A DNA stretch of 64,000 nucleotides from Ardenticatenales bacterium (GCA_020634795.1 JACKAZ010000001.1:248001-312000); one strand, 5' to 3'; shown: positions 42,175 to 53,397, numbered from the stretch's first letter. Program-made: numbers and translations. Notes: generated by a model not told the origin, from the letters alone.

Positions 42175-43071
42175 CTAGGCTGGCGTCTGGCTAGCCTGTG
42201 GAGTGGATGACTTTTTCGATTTTCGTCGCTCGGATCGTAACATCCAGAAGATCCCACCTACCATCGCCAAAATCGTCAGAACCCCGCCGGTGCGCATCGT
42301 ATTGATCGCGATGGTACCATAGGAGCCTACGGTGGGATCGTACTGGTAGCAGAAGAGAAGCACCTGATCGACCGGCGTGCCCACTCTGCGCTCCGTCGTA
42401 TCGACCAGCGCCAGCCGGAGGTCACGCGGATTGAACTCGATCCCATAGATATAGCGCGAGATGACCCCCTCTGGCGTCAGAAAGATGACCCCGCTGGGGT
42501 GGGCGTACTGCTCTGTTTGGCTGTCCCACGTATAGTTGAAGCCAATCGCCTCGGCCAAGGCGTCGATATTTTCCTGACTGCCCGTCAAGAAATGCCACGC
42601 CTCTGCCGCTTCGTCCCGTTGATAGAGATCGACCAACTTGCGCTTTACCTCTGCCGCGTCGGCCGCCGTCTCGTTGGGATTGATCGAGACCGTGACCGAT
42701 TCAAATTCCTTGCCGATCGTGTAGGGAATCGGCTTCAAGCCCCGCGCCACTGCGTCCAACATGATCGGGCAGAGGCTCTCGCAGGTGTAGTAGTTCATCG
42801 TGAGCAGAAGGGGCTTCTCGCCGACGAAGTCGCCCAACCGGACGCTGTTGCCGCTCTCGTCCGTGAACTGCAGGTCGAGCGGTATCGTATCGCCAAGGTT
42901 TTGGTCGAAGGTGGCACTTTCCAAGATGTCCGGCAACGGGTTGTCCAGGCCGCTCGCTTCGGTTTCATCGGTGGGCGGATCGTCCGCCCAGCTTTGCATG
43001 GGTTTAGCGGTGAGCCAGATGAGCGCTGCAAAAACGATCAGTAGCCACGCGCCACGATTTTTGTACGACAT
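42175..43071 (-). CDS. SCO1/SenC copper chaperone
   Basis: 298 aa. A signal/anchor (WLLIVFAALIWLTAKPMQSW) is followed by a thioredoxin-like fold with the copper site C-x3-C (TCESLCPIM) and a distal His in YAHPSGVIFL. A further TM helix near the C-terminus (GVLTILAMVGGIFWML) is extra compared with simple Sco proteins and fits the longer form found next to alternative complex III. It loads CuA of subunit II or reduces its cysteines. ATG 43071 has GGAG 7-12 bases upstream. Confidence 0.9.
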   Translation of the reverse strand: MSYKNRGAWLLIVFAALIWLTAKPMQSWADDPPTDETEASGLDNPLPDILESATFDQNLGDTIPLDLQFTDESGNSVRLGDFVGEKPLLLTMNYYTCESLCPIMLDAVARGLKPIPYTIGKEFESVTVSINPNETAADAAEVKRKLVDLYQRDEAAEAWHFLTGSQENIDALAEAIGFNYTWDSQTEQYAHPSGVIFLTPEGVISRYIYGIEFNPRDLRLALVDTTERRVGTPVDQVLLFCYQYDPTVGSYGTIAINTMRTGGVLTILAMVGGIFWMLRSERRKSKKSSTPQASQTPA

Positions 43072-43075
43072 GGTC

Positions 43076-43744
43076 TTACTCCGCTCCATCTTCACCGTCG
43101 GTAGCGCCGCCGTGACTTTCACTGGCGGCCTCTTCCGCGGCCTGTTCCAACTCATTCACAATCCCCGCATAATTTTCATCCGCACTATAACGGAGCGTAC
43201 GGGCGCGACTTTCCGTGAGCGGATCGGTCGACTCCGTCGCAGGGCTGGCGAACGCGCCCTCTTCCAGCAATAGCTCCATGGCACGTTCGACCGGAATCGT
43301 CACCGTCCCGTTCTCGTCGATCAGATATTGAGTGAGGCTCCGTTCCTGATCGCGCTTCAGGAGTTGATATTCGGTTCCCTCGACGCGGCGCGATTCGATG
43401 CGAACCGGCACCTCGCCTTGTGGCTGGGGTACGATTTCGCCGTTCATGCCCACATTGATCTCGTTACTGCGAAAGCCTAGGATGACGGTCGTCGCGAAGA
43501 AGGAGAGGATGGTAAAGAGGAGCAGGGCGACCCCCGCCCGGATGAGGGGACGCAGCTCGACATCTTTCAGTTCATAGCCCGCATCGATCGATGCCTGACT
43601 GACATCGACCAGATCGCCCCGCCCCGCGATGGGGTCGTTTTCGCGCAGCTCGGTGGCCCGCTCGATGCGCTCTTGCGTTTCCTCGTCATAGGGGTTCAGC
43701 GGGGAGCTGGGATCGGGATTTTGATCGTAATCGTGGCCTGCCAC
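43076..43744 (-). CDS. Uncharacterised one-TM protein of the ACIII-oxidase operon
   Basis: 222 aa. An acidic N-terminal tail (about 65 residues), one TM helix (IRAGVALLLFTILSFFATTVILGF), then an outside domain with IVPQPQGEVPVRIE, YLIDENGTVTIPVERAMELL and a Glu-rich end. No cofactor motif. V-P-x-E-R-A-M-E-L-L resembles short segments found near oxidase assembly genes, but I cannot name the family. I favour GTG 43744 as start (AGGAGAATTACC just upstream); 33 upstream codons are also open. Its place between actF and sco suggests an assembly factor or accessory subunit. Confidence 0.75.
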   Translation of the reverse strand: MAGHDYDQNPDPSSPLNPYDEETQERIERATELRENDPIAGRGDLVDVSQASIDAGYELKDVELRPLIRAGVALLLFTILSFFATTVILGFRSNEINVGMNGEIVPQPQGEVPVRIESRRVEGTEYQLLKRDQERSLTQYLIDENGTVTIPVERAMELLLEEGAFASPATESTDPLTESRARTLRYSADENYAGIVNELEQAAEEAASESHGGATDGEDGAE

Positions 43745-43799
43745 GGTAATTCTCCTGAATGGCCCACCGATTCGAAGTGGGCGGATGCTTAGAATGATC

Positions 43800-44984
43800 T
43801 CAGTGGGCGTGCTCGATGCGTTGGCGTAGCTCCGGAATTGCAACCGGTGGAATCAACTTGGCCTGTCCGTATTGCCAGAGGAAGAGGCCGATCCAAAGCG
43901 CCCCCATGCCGATGGTGATCAGCAGGTCGAGTGGGCTGAGCGTAATGCTCTCGTGCCACGTCGGCACGATCTGCCACACCAAGTGGACGAAGTACATCAC
44001 CATGATCAGCAGCGCGACCAAACGCAGCCAGCGCGGGTTGGATCGAACCGTCTGGGACATCATCGTGACGAAGGGCACGGCAAAATGTAGCACCAGCAGC
44101 GACCAGCCGATCCACTGCCAACCGCCCTTCATGCGATGCAGATACCAAGTCGCTTCTTCGGGAATGTTGGCCGACCAGATGATCAGCAGTTGCGAGAGCT
44201 GGACGTAGGACCAGATCATCACAAAGGCCATCAACAAGCTGCCCAGATCGCTGAAAATGGGCGCCCCCACCACATGCCGGAAGGCCTCCGTGGCCCGTTG
44301 GCGGAGGACGGTCAGAATGCCGAACGCCCACGCAGCCAAGACGAAGCTCATGATGATGATGCCCCCGAAGATCGACGAGAACCAGTGAGGTTCAAGCGTC
44401 ATCAGCCAATCGATCCCTGCGAAGGTGACAGTGATGACCAAGAGAACCATGCTCACCGCCGCGAACAGTTTGATGCGACGCACCTCTTCGTAAGGGGCCC
44501 CTTCCTCGATTTGCACCGAGAATTGGGAGAAGCGGTAGGCAATGAAGGTCCAAACCAGGAAATAGAGGATGGTGCGCCCGATGAAGAAGGGCACGTTCAG
44601 ATAGGGTTCTTTGTGCTGAAGCAACGCATCACCCGCCACTTTGGCCGGATCGGCCCACGAATAGATACTGGCAAGCCCGAAGAAAAGTGGGATGAAAAGC
44701 AGCCCCATTAGCGGCAGGGTGCGGCTGGCGGCTTCGAAGATGCGGCGCGTCACCATGCCCCACTGGCCGCCCGTCAGCAAGTGGAGCGCGGTTAGCCCCA
44801 ACCCGCCGATTCCGATACCGGTCCAGTAGAGCCAGCCCAGCAGATAGGATCGGAAGAATTGGGCAGGCCCCATCAAGAAGAAGCCCAGCAGGGCGGCAAG
44901 GATCAGAATCACGGCGCCGATCAGGAAGGGCAGGGGCGATGGGCGTCGTGGAGCCGCCCCGCGCGCTGGCCTTTGGTTACTCAT
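43800..44984 (-). CDS. actF: Alternative complex III subunit ActF
   Basis: 394 aa integral membrane protein with about 10 helices. It begins with a basic tail (SNQRPARGAAPRRPSPLP). It resembles the quinone-binding subunit 2 of quinol:cytochrome c oxidoreductase (ActF), a shorter relative of ActC. Position after actE and before the oxidase genes is the standard order. SD GGAG lies before ATG 44984, 1 base past actE's stop. Confidence 0.88.
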   Translation of the reverse strand: MSNQRPARGAAPRRPSPLPFLIGAVILILAALLGFFLMGPAQFFRSYLLGWLYWTGIGIGGLGLTALHLLTGGQWGMVTRRIFEAASRTLPLMGLLFIPLFFGLASIYSWADPAKVAGDALLQHKEPYLNVPFFIGRTILYFLVWTFIAYRFSQFSVQIEEGAPYEEVRRIKLFAAVSMVLLVITVTFAGIDWLMTLEPHWFSSIFGGIIIMSFVLAAWAFGILTVLRQRATEAFRHVVGAPIFSDLGSLLMAFVMIWSYVQLSQLLIIWSANIPEEATWYLHRMKGGWQWIGWSLLVLHFAVPFVTMMSQTVRSNPRWLRLVALLIMVMYFVHLVWQIVPTWHESITLSPLDLLITIGMGALWIGLFLWQYGQAKLIPPVAIPELRQRIEHAH

Positions 44985-44985
44985 C

Positions 44986-45615
44986 TCACTCCTCGGTTTC
45001 CGCTGCAGTTTCAGCGTTCTTCATCTCGGGTTCAACACCGTCCGGCACATCGTCCGGCGTGGCATTTTGGCTGCGTTGCAACACTTTGACGTAGGCCGCG
45101 ATCGCCCAGCGGTCGGTCACGGAGATTTGCGGTGCGTAGCTCGGCATTCGACCAAAGCCATTCGTGATGGCGTTGTAGAAATAAGCGCCGGGTTGTTCCA
45201 ACAGACGCTGCTGAACGAGCGAGGGGGCTGGGATGTAGCCACGGCGCACCACCATGCCGTCGCCGCCGCCGTCAAGGCTGTGACAGGGGGCGCAGAAGAT
45301 GTCATACCGCTCGTGGCCCCGCTCCAGATCTTCCATCGTCATCTCGTAGGGAAATTCTTGACTGAAGCCCGCGTTACCTTCGGCATCCGGCGCTGTCATG
45401 CCGGTGTAAAGCACCGGATCTTCTTGCAACGCCCCGGCCATCTGTGGCACGGTGTTGGGCGGGACGGGACGCATCCCCGATCCATCGTCGAAGAAATCCG
45501 ATTCTTGATAGGCCGCCACACGGGGCTGGTTGGCCATCTGTTGACCGCAGCCGGTGACGAGTAGCAACGCCACAAGAAGGAGCAGCGCCCGCGCTCCCCA
45601 CTTACTTCGGGACAT
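44986..45615 (-). CDS. actE: Alternative complex III subunit ActE, monoheme cytochrome c lipoprotein
   Basis: 209 aa. The signal peptide ends in lipobox LLVTGC (Cys23), so the protein is lipid-anchored outside the membrane. One heme site CAPCH (IFCAPCHSLDGGGDG) with a likely axial Met in FGRMPSYAP. It hands electrons from ActA to the oxidase. The start overlaps the end of actD by 14 bases. Confidence 0.92.
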   Translation of the reverse strand: MSRSKWGARALLLLVALLLVTGCGQQMANQPRVAAYQESDFFDDGSGMRPVPPNTVPQMAGALQEDPVLYTGMTAPDAEGNAGFSQEFPYEMTMEDLERGHERYDIFCAPCHSLDGGGDGMVVRRGYIPAPSLVQQRLLEQPGAYFYNAITNGFGRMPSYAPQISVTDRWAIAAYVKVLQRSQNATPDDVPDGVEPEMKNAETAAETEE

Positions 45616-46156
45616 CGTAGACCCCCTCTGCGCCGCTCTGGCTCATAAGAAATTGGGTTTGCTCATAATCGAAATGCGGATCCTCGGCCTTGACCAGCAG
45701 GAAGAAGCCGTCCCGCGAATTCTTTTCGGTGAATTTCGGCACGTTGAAGACCGGGTGGTAGGGCATCGGCAAGCCTGCCAGCGCAAGGGTGCCAAAAACC
45801 GCCGATAAGCCGGCCAGCAGCACCGTCATCTCGAAGGTGACGGGCAGGAAGGAGATCCAACTGTTCAGCGGTCGCCCCCCCACGTTCAACGGATAGGCGA
45901 TTGCGGAAGACCAGTATTGCAGGCCGAAACCGATCAGCAGCCCCGCCACGCCCCCCGCCAAGACGATCCACGGAATGATCGTCTTGGCCCCCAGCGCGTC
46001 GTTCACGGCATGTTCGGGCTGGGGTGTAAAGGCGTCCACCTCCTTGTAGCCCGCTTGGCGAATCTTCTTGATGCCTTGGACCAGACCATCGGCATCCGCA
46101 TATTCGGCCATCAGGCCATAGAGGCCCTCGTCGTTATGTTCTACTGGATGTGCCAT
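45602..46156 (-). CDS. actD: Alternative complex III subunit ActD (DUF3341)
   Basis: 184 aa. An N-terminal soluble domain (YGLMAEYADADGLVQGIKKI) is followed by two TM helices (IIPWIVLAGGVAGLLIGFGL and FLPVTFEMTVLLAGLSAVFG) and a C-terminal tail with DGFFLLVKAEDPHFD. This is the DUF3341 layout of ActD. Its role in the complex is structural as far as known. Confidence 0.92.
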   Translation of the reverse strand: MAHPVEHNDEGLYGLMAEYADADGLVQGIKKIRQAGYKEVDAFTPQPEHAVNDALGAKTIIPWIVLAGGVAGLLIGFGLQYWSSAIAYPLNVGGRPLNSWISFLPVTFEMTVLLAGLSAVFGTLALAGLPMPYHPVFNVPKFTEKNSRDGFFLLVKAEDPHFDYEQTQFLMSQSGAEGVYDVPK

Positions 46157-46159
46157 GGA

Positions 46160-47614
<1,455 letters not shown>

Positions 47615-47656
47615 TCTGATTATCCCTCGTGATAAAAACGCTTTGGATCGACTCGA

Positions 47657-50600
47657 CTAGCCGTGTGTCTCTGTCATTTCGCTGGCGAGCGCATCGTTGC
47701 TGTTGCGGATGGCCGCCAGATAGGTGGTGCGTGGCTTGGTGGCCAATTCTTCCAGCAGCACGTAGTTCAGGGGTGATGCGGCCCGTTCGGTCACGGCGGC
47801 GTTCTGGTTGTTCAGATCGCCGAAGGTGATCGCTTGGGCGGGGCAGGTCGCTTGACAGGCGGTCTGCAAATCGGCATCTTCGACCGTGCGCTGTTCCTTG
47901 TCGGCCTGAATACGCGCCGCGCTGATGCGTTGGACGCAATAGGTGCACTTTTCCATCACCCCCCGTGTGCGAACCGACACATCGGGGTTACGCAACAGCT
48001 TAAGCACCGGCACGTCCCCCTCCACATGCTCCAGATAGTTGAAGCGCCGCACCTTGTACGGGCAGTTGTTAGAGCAGTAACGGGTCCCGATGCAACGGTT
48101 GTAGACCATGTTGTTCAGCCCCTCCGAATCGTGGACGGTCGCGCCCACGGGACAGACCGGTTCACAGGGGGCCTTCTCGCAGTTCATGCAGGGGACCGGC
48201 ATATTGTAGACTTCGGGATTGTCCAGTTCTCCGGTGTAGTAGGCATCGACCCGTAGCCAGTGCAGCTCGCGGTTACGCAGCACTTCGGTTTTGCCGACGA
48301 CCGGAATGTTATTTTCGGCTTGGCAGGCCGCGACACAGGCCATACATCCGCTACAACTGGTCAGGTCAATCGTCATGCCCCATTTGTAGCCGTTGTATTC
48401 CCAATCTTGGTAGAGGCTGGCCGCTTCTTCGCCCTCTTCCCCATGACCCCCGTGATGCAGGAATTCCGGATCTTCTTGAAATTCCTTCAGCGTGCCGGAT
48501 TTGATCACATGGCGCTGGGCCAAATGGTGGGTGATCTGCTGGTGATCTTGCGTTTGCGCCAGTCGATGGCGTCCCGCGACCTTGTTCAACGTGCCTGCCG
48601 TGAACCACGGGGTGGCCGAAGGCCGAATATGATAGGCGTTGAAGCCGATCTTTTCCCCCACGCGACCGGCGACCTTGCGACCGCCCCCCAGCCAGACGGT
48701 GATCGACTCGTTGGCATGACCCGGGGCGATGAGCACCGGCGCCGTCACGCCGCGTTCACCGATCTCAATCAGGACGATATCTTCGTTTGCCAGCCCCAGC
48801 CGTTCCGCCGTTGCGGGGCTGAGGATGGCCGCGTTGTCCCATGTCAATTTAACGATGGGCTTGGGCAGCTCTTGCAGCCAGCCTGAATTGGCGAAACGGC
48901 CATCGAAGAGGGTGGGATCGGGGCGGAAGACGATCTCCAAGCTGCCGTCGGGCACGACGCTGTCGGTGGCACCCCACTCACCCGAAAAGTCGACCGCGAC
49001 GCTTTCCGCTTGACTGTCGGCCACCACCCCATCGTGGACGGCGCGCCGCCAGCCCCGTTCGAAGTTGTCTCCGATTCCATTTTCTTCCCAGAAGGCCCGC
49101 ACGATATCGTAACCGGCTTGCCCCGTCTGTCCGTTGAGCAGCGCCATGACTTCGTGGGCCGATCGGCCACCGTAGAGTGGTTCTACCAATGGCTGCACGA
49201 TGGTAGCACTGCCGTCGAAGGCGCGGGCATCGCTCCACGCTTCCAAGAAGTGGGTGGCGGGCAATTGCCATTGACAGCGGTTGCTCGTCTCGTTGACATC
49301 CACGCTGAGGTGGGCCGAGAAGGGGACTTCGGCCAATGCATCGCCGAATCCGAGCTGGGCGGGCGTGGTAAAGACCGGGTTGCCGCCCAGAATGATCACG
49401 CTGCTGGCGGCGCCGCTCTGCATCTCGGCCACCAGCTCGGCCATCGCCTCGTTTTCGTCCGGCAGGTCGGCGGCGAGCGGCGCGATGTACCGCAGCGTGG
49501 TGCCAACGCCGCCCAGCGCCGCGTTGATCGCATGGCCGATGGCATGGACGAGCGGCGGTTGACCGTCGCCCACCACCACCAGGGCGTTTGCGCCGGCCCC
49601 TTGCAGATCATTGACAAGGGCGTTGAACCATTCTGTCGATACGCCTGCGGGCAGCGCGCTGCTGAGTCCAGCGACGCCCAACGCTTCGCCCACGGCGCGG
49701 CCAAAGGCGGCCACCTCGCTGGCACGCAGCGCCAAGCGGTGGTCGGCCTTGCTGCCGGTGGGGGTCAGCATCGGCTCCACCACATAAAGGCGGTTCATCG
49801 TGGTCGATTCTTCGCTCAGCCGCCGTTTGGCCATGAAATCCCGCGTGTAGCGGACGTTGGCGGGCACGGCGCTCAGGAAATCGGCGTCGAGTGCCAGCAC
49901 GATATCGGCTTGGGAGAAGTCGTAAACGGTGCTCACCGGTTGTCCGAAGGCGAGCGCGGCCCCTTGCAGCGCGTTATTCTGTCCGGCCGGTTCCCAGGTG
50001 ATCCATTTCGCGCCCGCATTCGCCGCCACGAACTGTTCGATCTGGCTCACCAAGGTGGGCGAGGTGACGGCTTCCGTCACGATGCGAACCCCACCGCCGT
50101 CCGCTGCCACCTGCGCTGCCAACGCCGTTTCAAAATTCTGCCACGTTCGGATGCGGCCGCCATTGTTGACCGATTCAGCGCGATCGGGATCGTAGAGTTG
50201 CAGGATGGCGGCTTGGGAGAACAAATCCGCCGAACCGAGGCTGCCCGGATGCGAGGGGTTACCTTCGAGCTTGGTGGGGCGTCCGGTGTGGCTTTCGGCC
50301 AAAAGGCCGATGGCGACCCCGCCGAGCGACATGGCGGTGGCAAACATCAATGGGTTGCCCGGCACCACATATTCGGGGCTTTCCACATAGGGAATAATTT
50401 TTTCGGGGACACGCCAATGGCCCCCCACCGTGCCACAACCGCTCAGACCCGCTAAGGCGAAAGAGGCGCCCATCAACTTGACGAAGGTGCGGCGGCTGAC
50501 CGCATCGGGCATGGGCGCGGCTTGGCGGGGGAACTCGTTGTGAATCAGTTCCTCGAAGGCCGAGCTGTCCGCCACTTCTTCGAGTGTTCGCCAGTACATT

Positions 50601-50665
50601 TTGCCCTTGCTGTTCTGCAATCGGGCGCGTACGGCAGCGATATCAAGACTCTGTAGTGGAATCAT
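47657..50665 (-). CDS. actB: Alternative complex III subunit ActB, iron-sulfur protein with molybdopterin-oxidoreductase-like domain
   Basis: 1002 aa. A twin-arginine motif SRRTFVKLMG (57-66) with a Cys in LSGCG (77) directs Tat export and probably lipidation. The large middle part looks like a molybdopterin oxidoreductase without clear cofactor ligands. The C-terminal third carries four cysteine clusters (CSGCMACVAAC, PCMNCEKAPCEPVC, CIGTRYCSNNC and KCTYCVQRI with a further CQATC) for several Fe-S centres. This is the fused B subunit normal for ACIII. It moves electrons from quinol to the ActA hemes. Confidence 0.95.
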   Translation of the reverse strand: MIPLQSLDIAAVRARLQNSKGKMYWRTLEEVADSSAFEELIHNEFPRQAAPMPDAVSRRTFVKLMGASFALAGLSGCGTVGGHWRVPEKIIPYVESPEYVVPGNPLMFATAMSLGGVAIGLLAESHTGRPTKLEGNPSHPGSLGSADLFSQAAILQLYDPDRAESVNNGGRIRTWQNFETALAAQVAADGGGVRIVTEAVTSPTLVSQIEQFVAANAGAKWITWEPAGQNNALQGAALAFGQPVSTVYDFSQADIVLALDADFLSAVPANVRYTRDFMAKRRLSEESTTMNRLYVVEPMLTPTGSKADHRLALRASEVAAFGRAVGEALGVAGLSSALPAGVSTEWFNALVNDLQGAGANALVVVGDGQPPLVHAIGHAINAALGGVGTTLRYIAPLAADLPDENEAMAELVAEMQSGAASSVIILGGNPVFTTPAQLGFGDALAEVPFSAHLSVDVNETSNRCQWQLPATHFLEAWSDARAFDGSATIVQPLVEPLYGGRSAHEVMALLNGQTGQAGYDIVRAFWEENGIGDNFERGWRRAVHDGVVADSQAESVAVDFSGEWGATDSVVPDGSLEIVFRPDPTLFDGRFANSGWLQELPKPIVKLTWDNAAILSPATAERLGLANEDIVLIEIGERGVTAPVLIAPGHANESITVWLGGGRKVAGRVGEKIGFNAYHIRPSATPWFTAGTLNKVAGRHRLAQTQDHQQITHHLAQRHVIKSGTLKEFQEDPEFLHHGGHGEEGEEAASLYQDWEYNGYKWGMTIDLTSCSGCMACVAACQAENNIPVVGKTEVLRNRELHWLRVDAYYTGELDNPEVYNMPVPCMNCEKAPCEPVCPVGATVHDSEGLNNMVYNRCIGTRYCSNNCPYKVRRFNYLEHVEGDVPVLKLLRNPDVSVRTRGVMEKCTYCVQRISAARIQADKEQRTVEDADLQTACQATCPAQAITFGDLNNQNAAVTERAASPLNYVLLEELATKPRTTYLAAIRNSNDALASEMTETHG

Positions 50666-50693
50666 GCGTTAGAACCTAGGTATTCTGGTGGGA

Positions 50694-51347
50694 CTAGCGG
50701 TGGCAGACGGCACAATCATCAAGATTGCCCCGAATATTATAGGATTCGACCAATTGCGGCCCGAGGACCGATTGATCGATCGGCGGGTGATACCCGAAGG
50801 AATAGACCTCTTCCAGCGGGCGCACGAAATTTTCGGGATTGCGGTGACATTCCAGACACCATTCCATCGTCAAGGGTTCTGCCTTCATCATCAGTGGCAT
50901 TTCGTCGACGCGCCCGTGACAGCTCTCACAGCCGATACCGTTGCGTACGTGGATGCTGTGGTTGAAATAGACGTAGTCGGCCAAATCGTGCACACGCACC
51001 CATTCCAGCGGCTCGCCCGTTTCCCAGCTATTGACCACCTTCTCAAGCTCGACCGAGTTGGTAAAAAGCTGAGAGTGGCAGTTCATGCAGGTAGAGGTCG
51101 GCGGAATACCTGCAGAGGCACTGTCTTCCACCGAGGTGTGGCAGTAGCGACAATCGATGCCGATGTCACCCACGTGGTGCTTGTGGCTGAACTGGACCGG
51201 CTGGACACGCTGATCCCCTTCGCGGGTGGCCACGGGCGAGCGGGTCAGCATGAAGCCGAGTCCGAAGAGTAGCAGAACGGTGAAGAGGCCGCCGAAGATC
51301 GACAGACGGGCCATGGTGTTTGCACTGCGTGGAAAGAGTTGTGCCAT
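50694..51347 (-). CDS. actA: Alternative complex III subunit ActA, pentaheme cytochrome c
   Basis: 217 aa. One N-terminal TM/signal helix (LSIFGGLFTVLLLFGLGFML) and five C-x2-C-H sites: CRYCH, CMNCH, CESCH, CLECH and CAVCH. Five hemes is the ActA count. First gene of the 12-gene respiratory operon; the promoter must lie in 51348-51445 or further right. Confidence 0.95.
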   Translation of the reverse strand: MAQLFPRSANTMARLSIFGGLFTVLLLFGLGFMLTRSPVATREGDQRVQPVQFSHKHHVGDIGIDCRYCHTSVEDSASAGIPPTSTCMNCHSQLFTNSVELEKVVNSWETGEPLEWVRVHDLADYVYFNHSIHVRNGIGCESCHGRVDEMPLMMKAEPLTMEWCLECHRNPENFVRPLEEVYSFGYHPPIDQSVLGPQLVESYNIRGNLDDCAVCHR

Positions 51348-51829
51348 AGCGGTTTGTTCCGATAGTGCGGGTTAGCAGAGACGGTTTGACGGTGGGTCGT
51401 AACGTTCGGAGGCTGCCTTGGTAGGCGCTAAAGAGCGCTGAGACAGTGCCGAAGCGTGATGCTCGGTACAATTTTCATAGCAAACGGCGTTTTGTGCAAC
51501 TGTTACAACGGTACCACAAGAAGAGAGCGCAACGCAGGTGGCGTGGCGCTACTCCCCCTAAAATGTACAGCGGCGTGGAAGATCGCCCCACTATACAGCA
51601 AGAAGACAGTATCGACCTAGTGACAAATGTTACATCTATAGATGACATCGCTGGGGCCCACCTTGACGGCGACGGACCCCATGCGGCCCATCATACCAAA
51701 GGTTCAGAGGCTTGGCAATTCGACCCTAACGACGACGAACTATCGCTGCTGAGCCAGCCCCCGCCTCTCGTTCCTTCGATGACGTCCGCGCCGTTTCCAG
51801 CCGCCTGCGCCAGCGGCTAGAATTGCGCC
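51348..51829. other. Divergent control region of the respiratory operon
   Basis: About 480 bases between actA (leftward) and the DUF4129 gene (rightward). A/T content rises between 51460 and 51660, for example GTGCAACTGTTACAACGG and GTGACAAATGTTACATC. It may also encode a short protein (51446-51820, listed separately). No regulator site could be named. Confidence 0.5.
51446..51820 (+). CDS. Possible small hypothetical protein (doubtful)
   Basis: 124 aa from a GTG. The N-terminal third is very basic (SKRRFVQLLQRYHKKRAQRR) and the rest acidic (EDSIDLVTNVTSIDD). The stop is 9 bases before the DUF4129 gene on the same strand. Against it: no ribosome-binding site, several codons rare in this genome (ATA, CTA), and overlap with the expected actA promoter. 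No family recognised. Confidence 0.25.
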   Translation: MPKRDARYNFHSKRRFVQLLQRYHKKRAQRRWRGATPPKMYSGVEDRPTIQQEDSIDLVTNVTSIDDIAGAHLDGDGPHAAHHTKGSEAWQFDPNDDELSLLSQPPPLVPSMTSAPFPAACASG

Positions 51830-53230
51830 ATGACGAAGACAATGGGCCGCCAACTGCGCTATGAACTGATTCTCTACGCCACGATTTGCTTCGAGGCGGT
51901 GGTCTTTGCGCTCGCCGCGCGATGGTTGGGGGCAGAATTGGGCTGGTTGCGGCTGGGGGTCACCGCTTCCCTGATGCTCTTCGCCAATCGTTTCTTGATG
52001 GCCAACGGTCGGCTAAAGGGCGACGCCATCTTGGTGCCATCGATGGGGGTGGCGCTGCTGCTCACCCTCCTGCTCTTGGTGACACCGCTGGACGGCACGG
52101 TGGTGGGTGGGCTGCGGGATGGACTAACGGGCCTCTTGACCTTCATTAACGGGTTGCCGCCCCCGACCGTCGCCCTGATCCTTGGAATCCTCCTCTGGAT
52201 CCGATCGGTGCTGATTGCCCGCTCCACCGCTACGATGATGCTGACGGGGAGACGCATTCAAATCGCGCTGATCGGGCTGTTGCTGATCGTGGTGCAGGTG
52301 GCGTCGGTGCGGGGGGGCGCGGTGATGCCGCCCGTCTACGGCTTCCTCTTTATCTTTGGAGCGCTCACGGCCTTCATGCTCAGCCGCGCCCACAGCGTGA
52401 CCCGTCGCACGGACAGCGGCGTGATTGCCCTGCCCTTTACCCCGAAATGGTTGGCGACGGTGGGCGCTGCCATCGGGGCCACGCTGGCCGTGGCGACGTT
52501 CGCCACGCTGCCCTTTTCGCTGCGGGGGGCGCGGCTCCTCTACGAGGTTGCGGCGCCGCTGCGCTACGTCGTGGGGGTCTTGGTGGCCGCGCTCTTCTAC
52601 CTGCTCTCGATCTTGCTGGGGCCTCTGCTGGATCGGATTCCGATGGAGGATTTCTTCGAGAGCTTCGAAGAAGCCTCACGCAACATTGCGGGTTACCCGC
52701 CGCCCGATGTCGAGCCGAGCCAGCCGATCACCCTCAATCAAGCGCTGATCGACTTCATTTTGCTCCTGGCCTTCGTGGCGATGGTGGCCCTTGCGGCCTA
52801 CTACCTCTATAAGCTGTTACGGCAGCGCGACCGTGAAGAGGAGGAGCTGCCCGAACAGTGGGGCGAGTACGATGAAGAGCCGTTGCACTGGCAGGGGGGC
52901 GCATGGTTGCAGTCGCTGCGTGAGCGCTTGGCCCGAAAAGCCGCCCGTCCCGAGGTGGGCTTAGAGACGGTGCGTGACCTCTACAAGAATCTGTTACTCT
53001 TTGGAGATGACCACGGTCTGCCCCGCCCGTCGGAAGATACGCCCTACGAATACCTCGACCCGTTGGCGGCTCGTTATCCCCACCGTCGACAGGACTTCCA
53101 ACAGCTGACCGAGGCCTACGTCGCTGCCCACTATGGCGAGACGACGTTCAGTGCGGCGCAAATCAGCGACTTGAAGGGCGCGTGGCAGCGCATCAACGCC
53201 GAGCCACGGCCGCTCGTGGACGAAGGGTAG
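51830..53230 (+). CDS. DUF4129 membrane protein
   Basis: 466 aa. About eight TM helices in the first 250 residues and one more at about 305-330. The cytoplasmic C-terminal DUF4129 domain has ETVRDLYKNLLLFGDDHGLP followed by TPYEYLDPLAARYP. In some bacteria DUF4129 lies at the end of transglutaminase-like membrane proteins, often in operons with a MoxR ATPase and a DUF58 protein. Neither is visible here and the transglutaminase part is missing. Function unknown. Confidence 0.8.
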   Translation: MTKTMGRQLRYELILYATICFEAVVFALAARWLGAELGWLRLGVTASLMLFANRFLMANGRLKGDAILVPSMGVALLLTLLLLVTPLDGTVVGGLRDGLTGLLTFINGLPPPTVALILGILLWIRSVLIARSTATMMLTGRRIQIALIGLLLIVVQVASVRGGAVMPPVYGFLFIFGALTAFMLSRAHSVTRRTDSGVIALPFTPKWLATVGAAIGATLAVATFATLPFSLRGARLLYEVAAPLRYVVGVLVAALFYLLSILLGPLLDRIPMEDFFESFEEASRNIAGYPPPDVEPSQPITLNQALIDFILLLAFVAMVALAAYYLYKLLRQRDREEEELPEQWGEYDEEPLHWQGGAWLQSLRERLARKAARPEVGLETVRDLYKNLLLFGDDHGLPRPSEDTPYEYLDPLAARYPHRRQDFQQLTEAYVAAHYGETTFSAAQISDLKGAWQRINAEPRPLVDEG

Positions 53231-53232
53231 GC

Positions 53233-53285
53233 GACGCAGAACTCTGCGCTTCGCTCAGGGCAGGCTCCGGACGCAGAACGAACGG
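53233..53285. repeat. Repeat cluster with dispersed motif (copy 3, reversed)
   Basis: GACGCAGAACTCTGCG words surround a reverse-oriented copy of the dispersed 20-base motif (53249-53268; read on the minus strand GGAGCCTGCCCTGAGCGAAG). It begins 3 bases after the DUF4129 stop. Confidence 0.75.
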
Positions 53286-53397
53286 CAACGCAGATCAACC
53301 CAAAGAGCCATTAAATCCACGGAACCGAACTCTAGCACTCCAGCACTTTCTAACGCCCAACGCCTGTACGGGCGAAAAATTTTCGCCCCTACCCAAC

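Noticed and set aside
49010..50455. 481-codon plus-strand frame opposite actB
   Set aside because: Antisense of a clearly conserved iron-sulfur subunit. Composition is low in hydrophobic residues and no motif is present.
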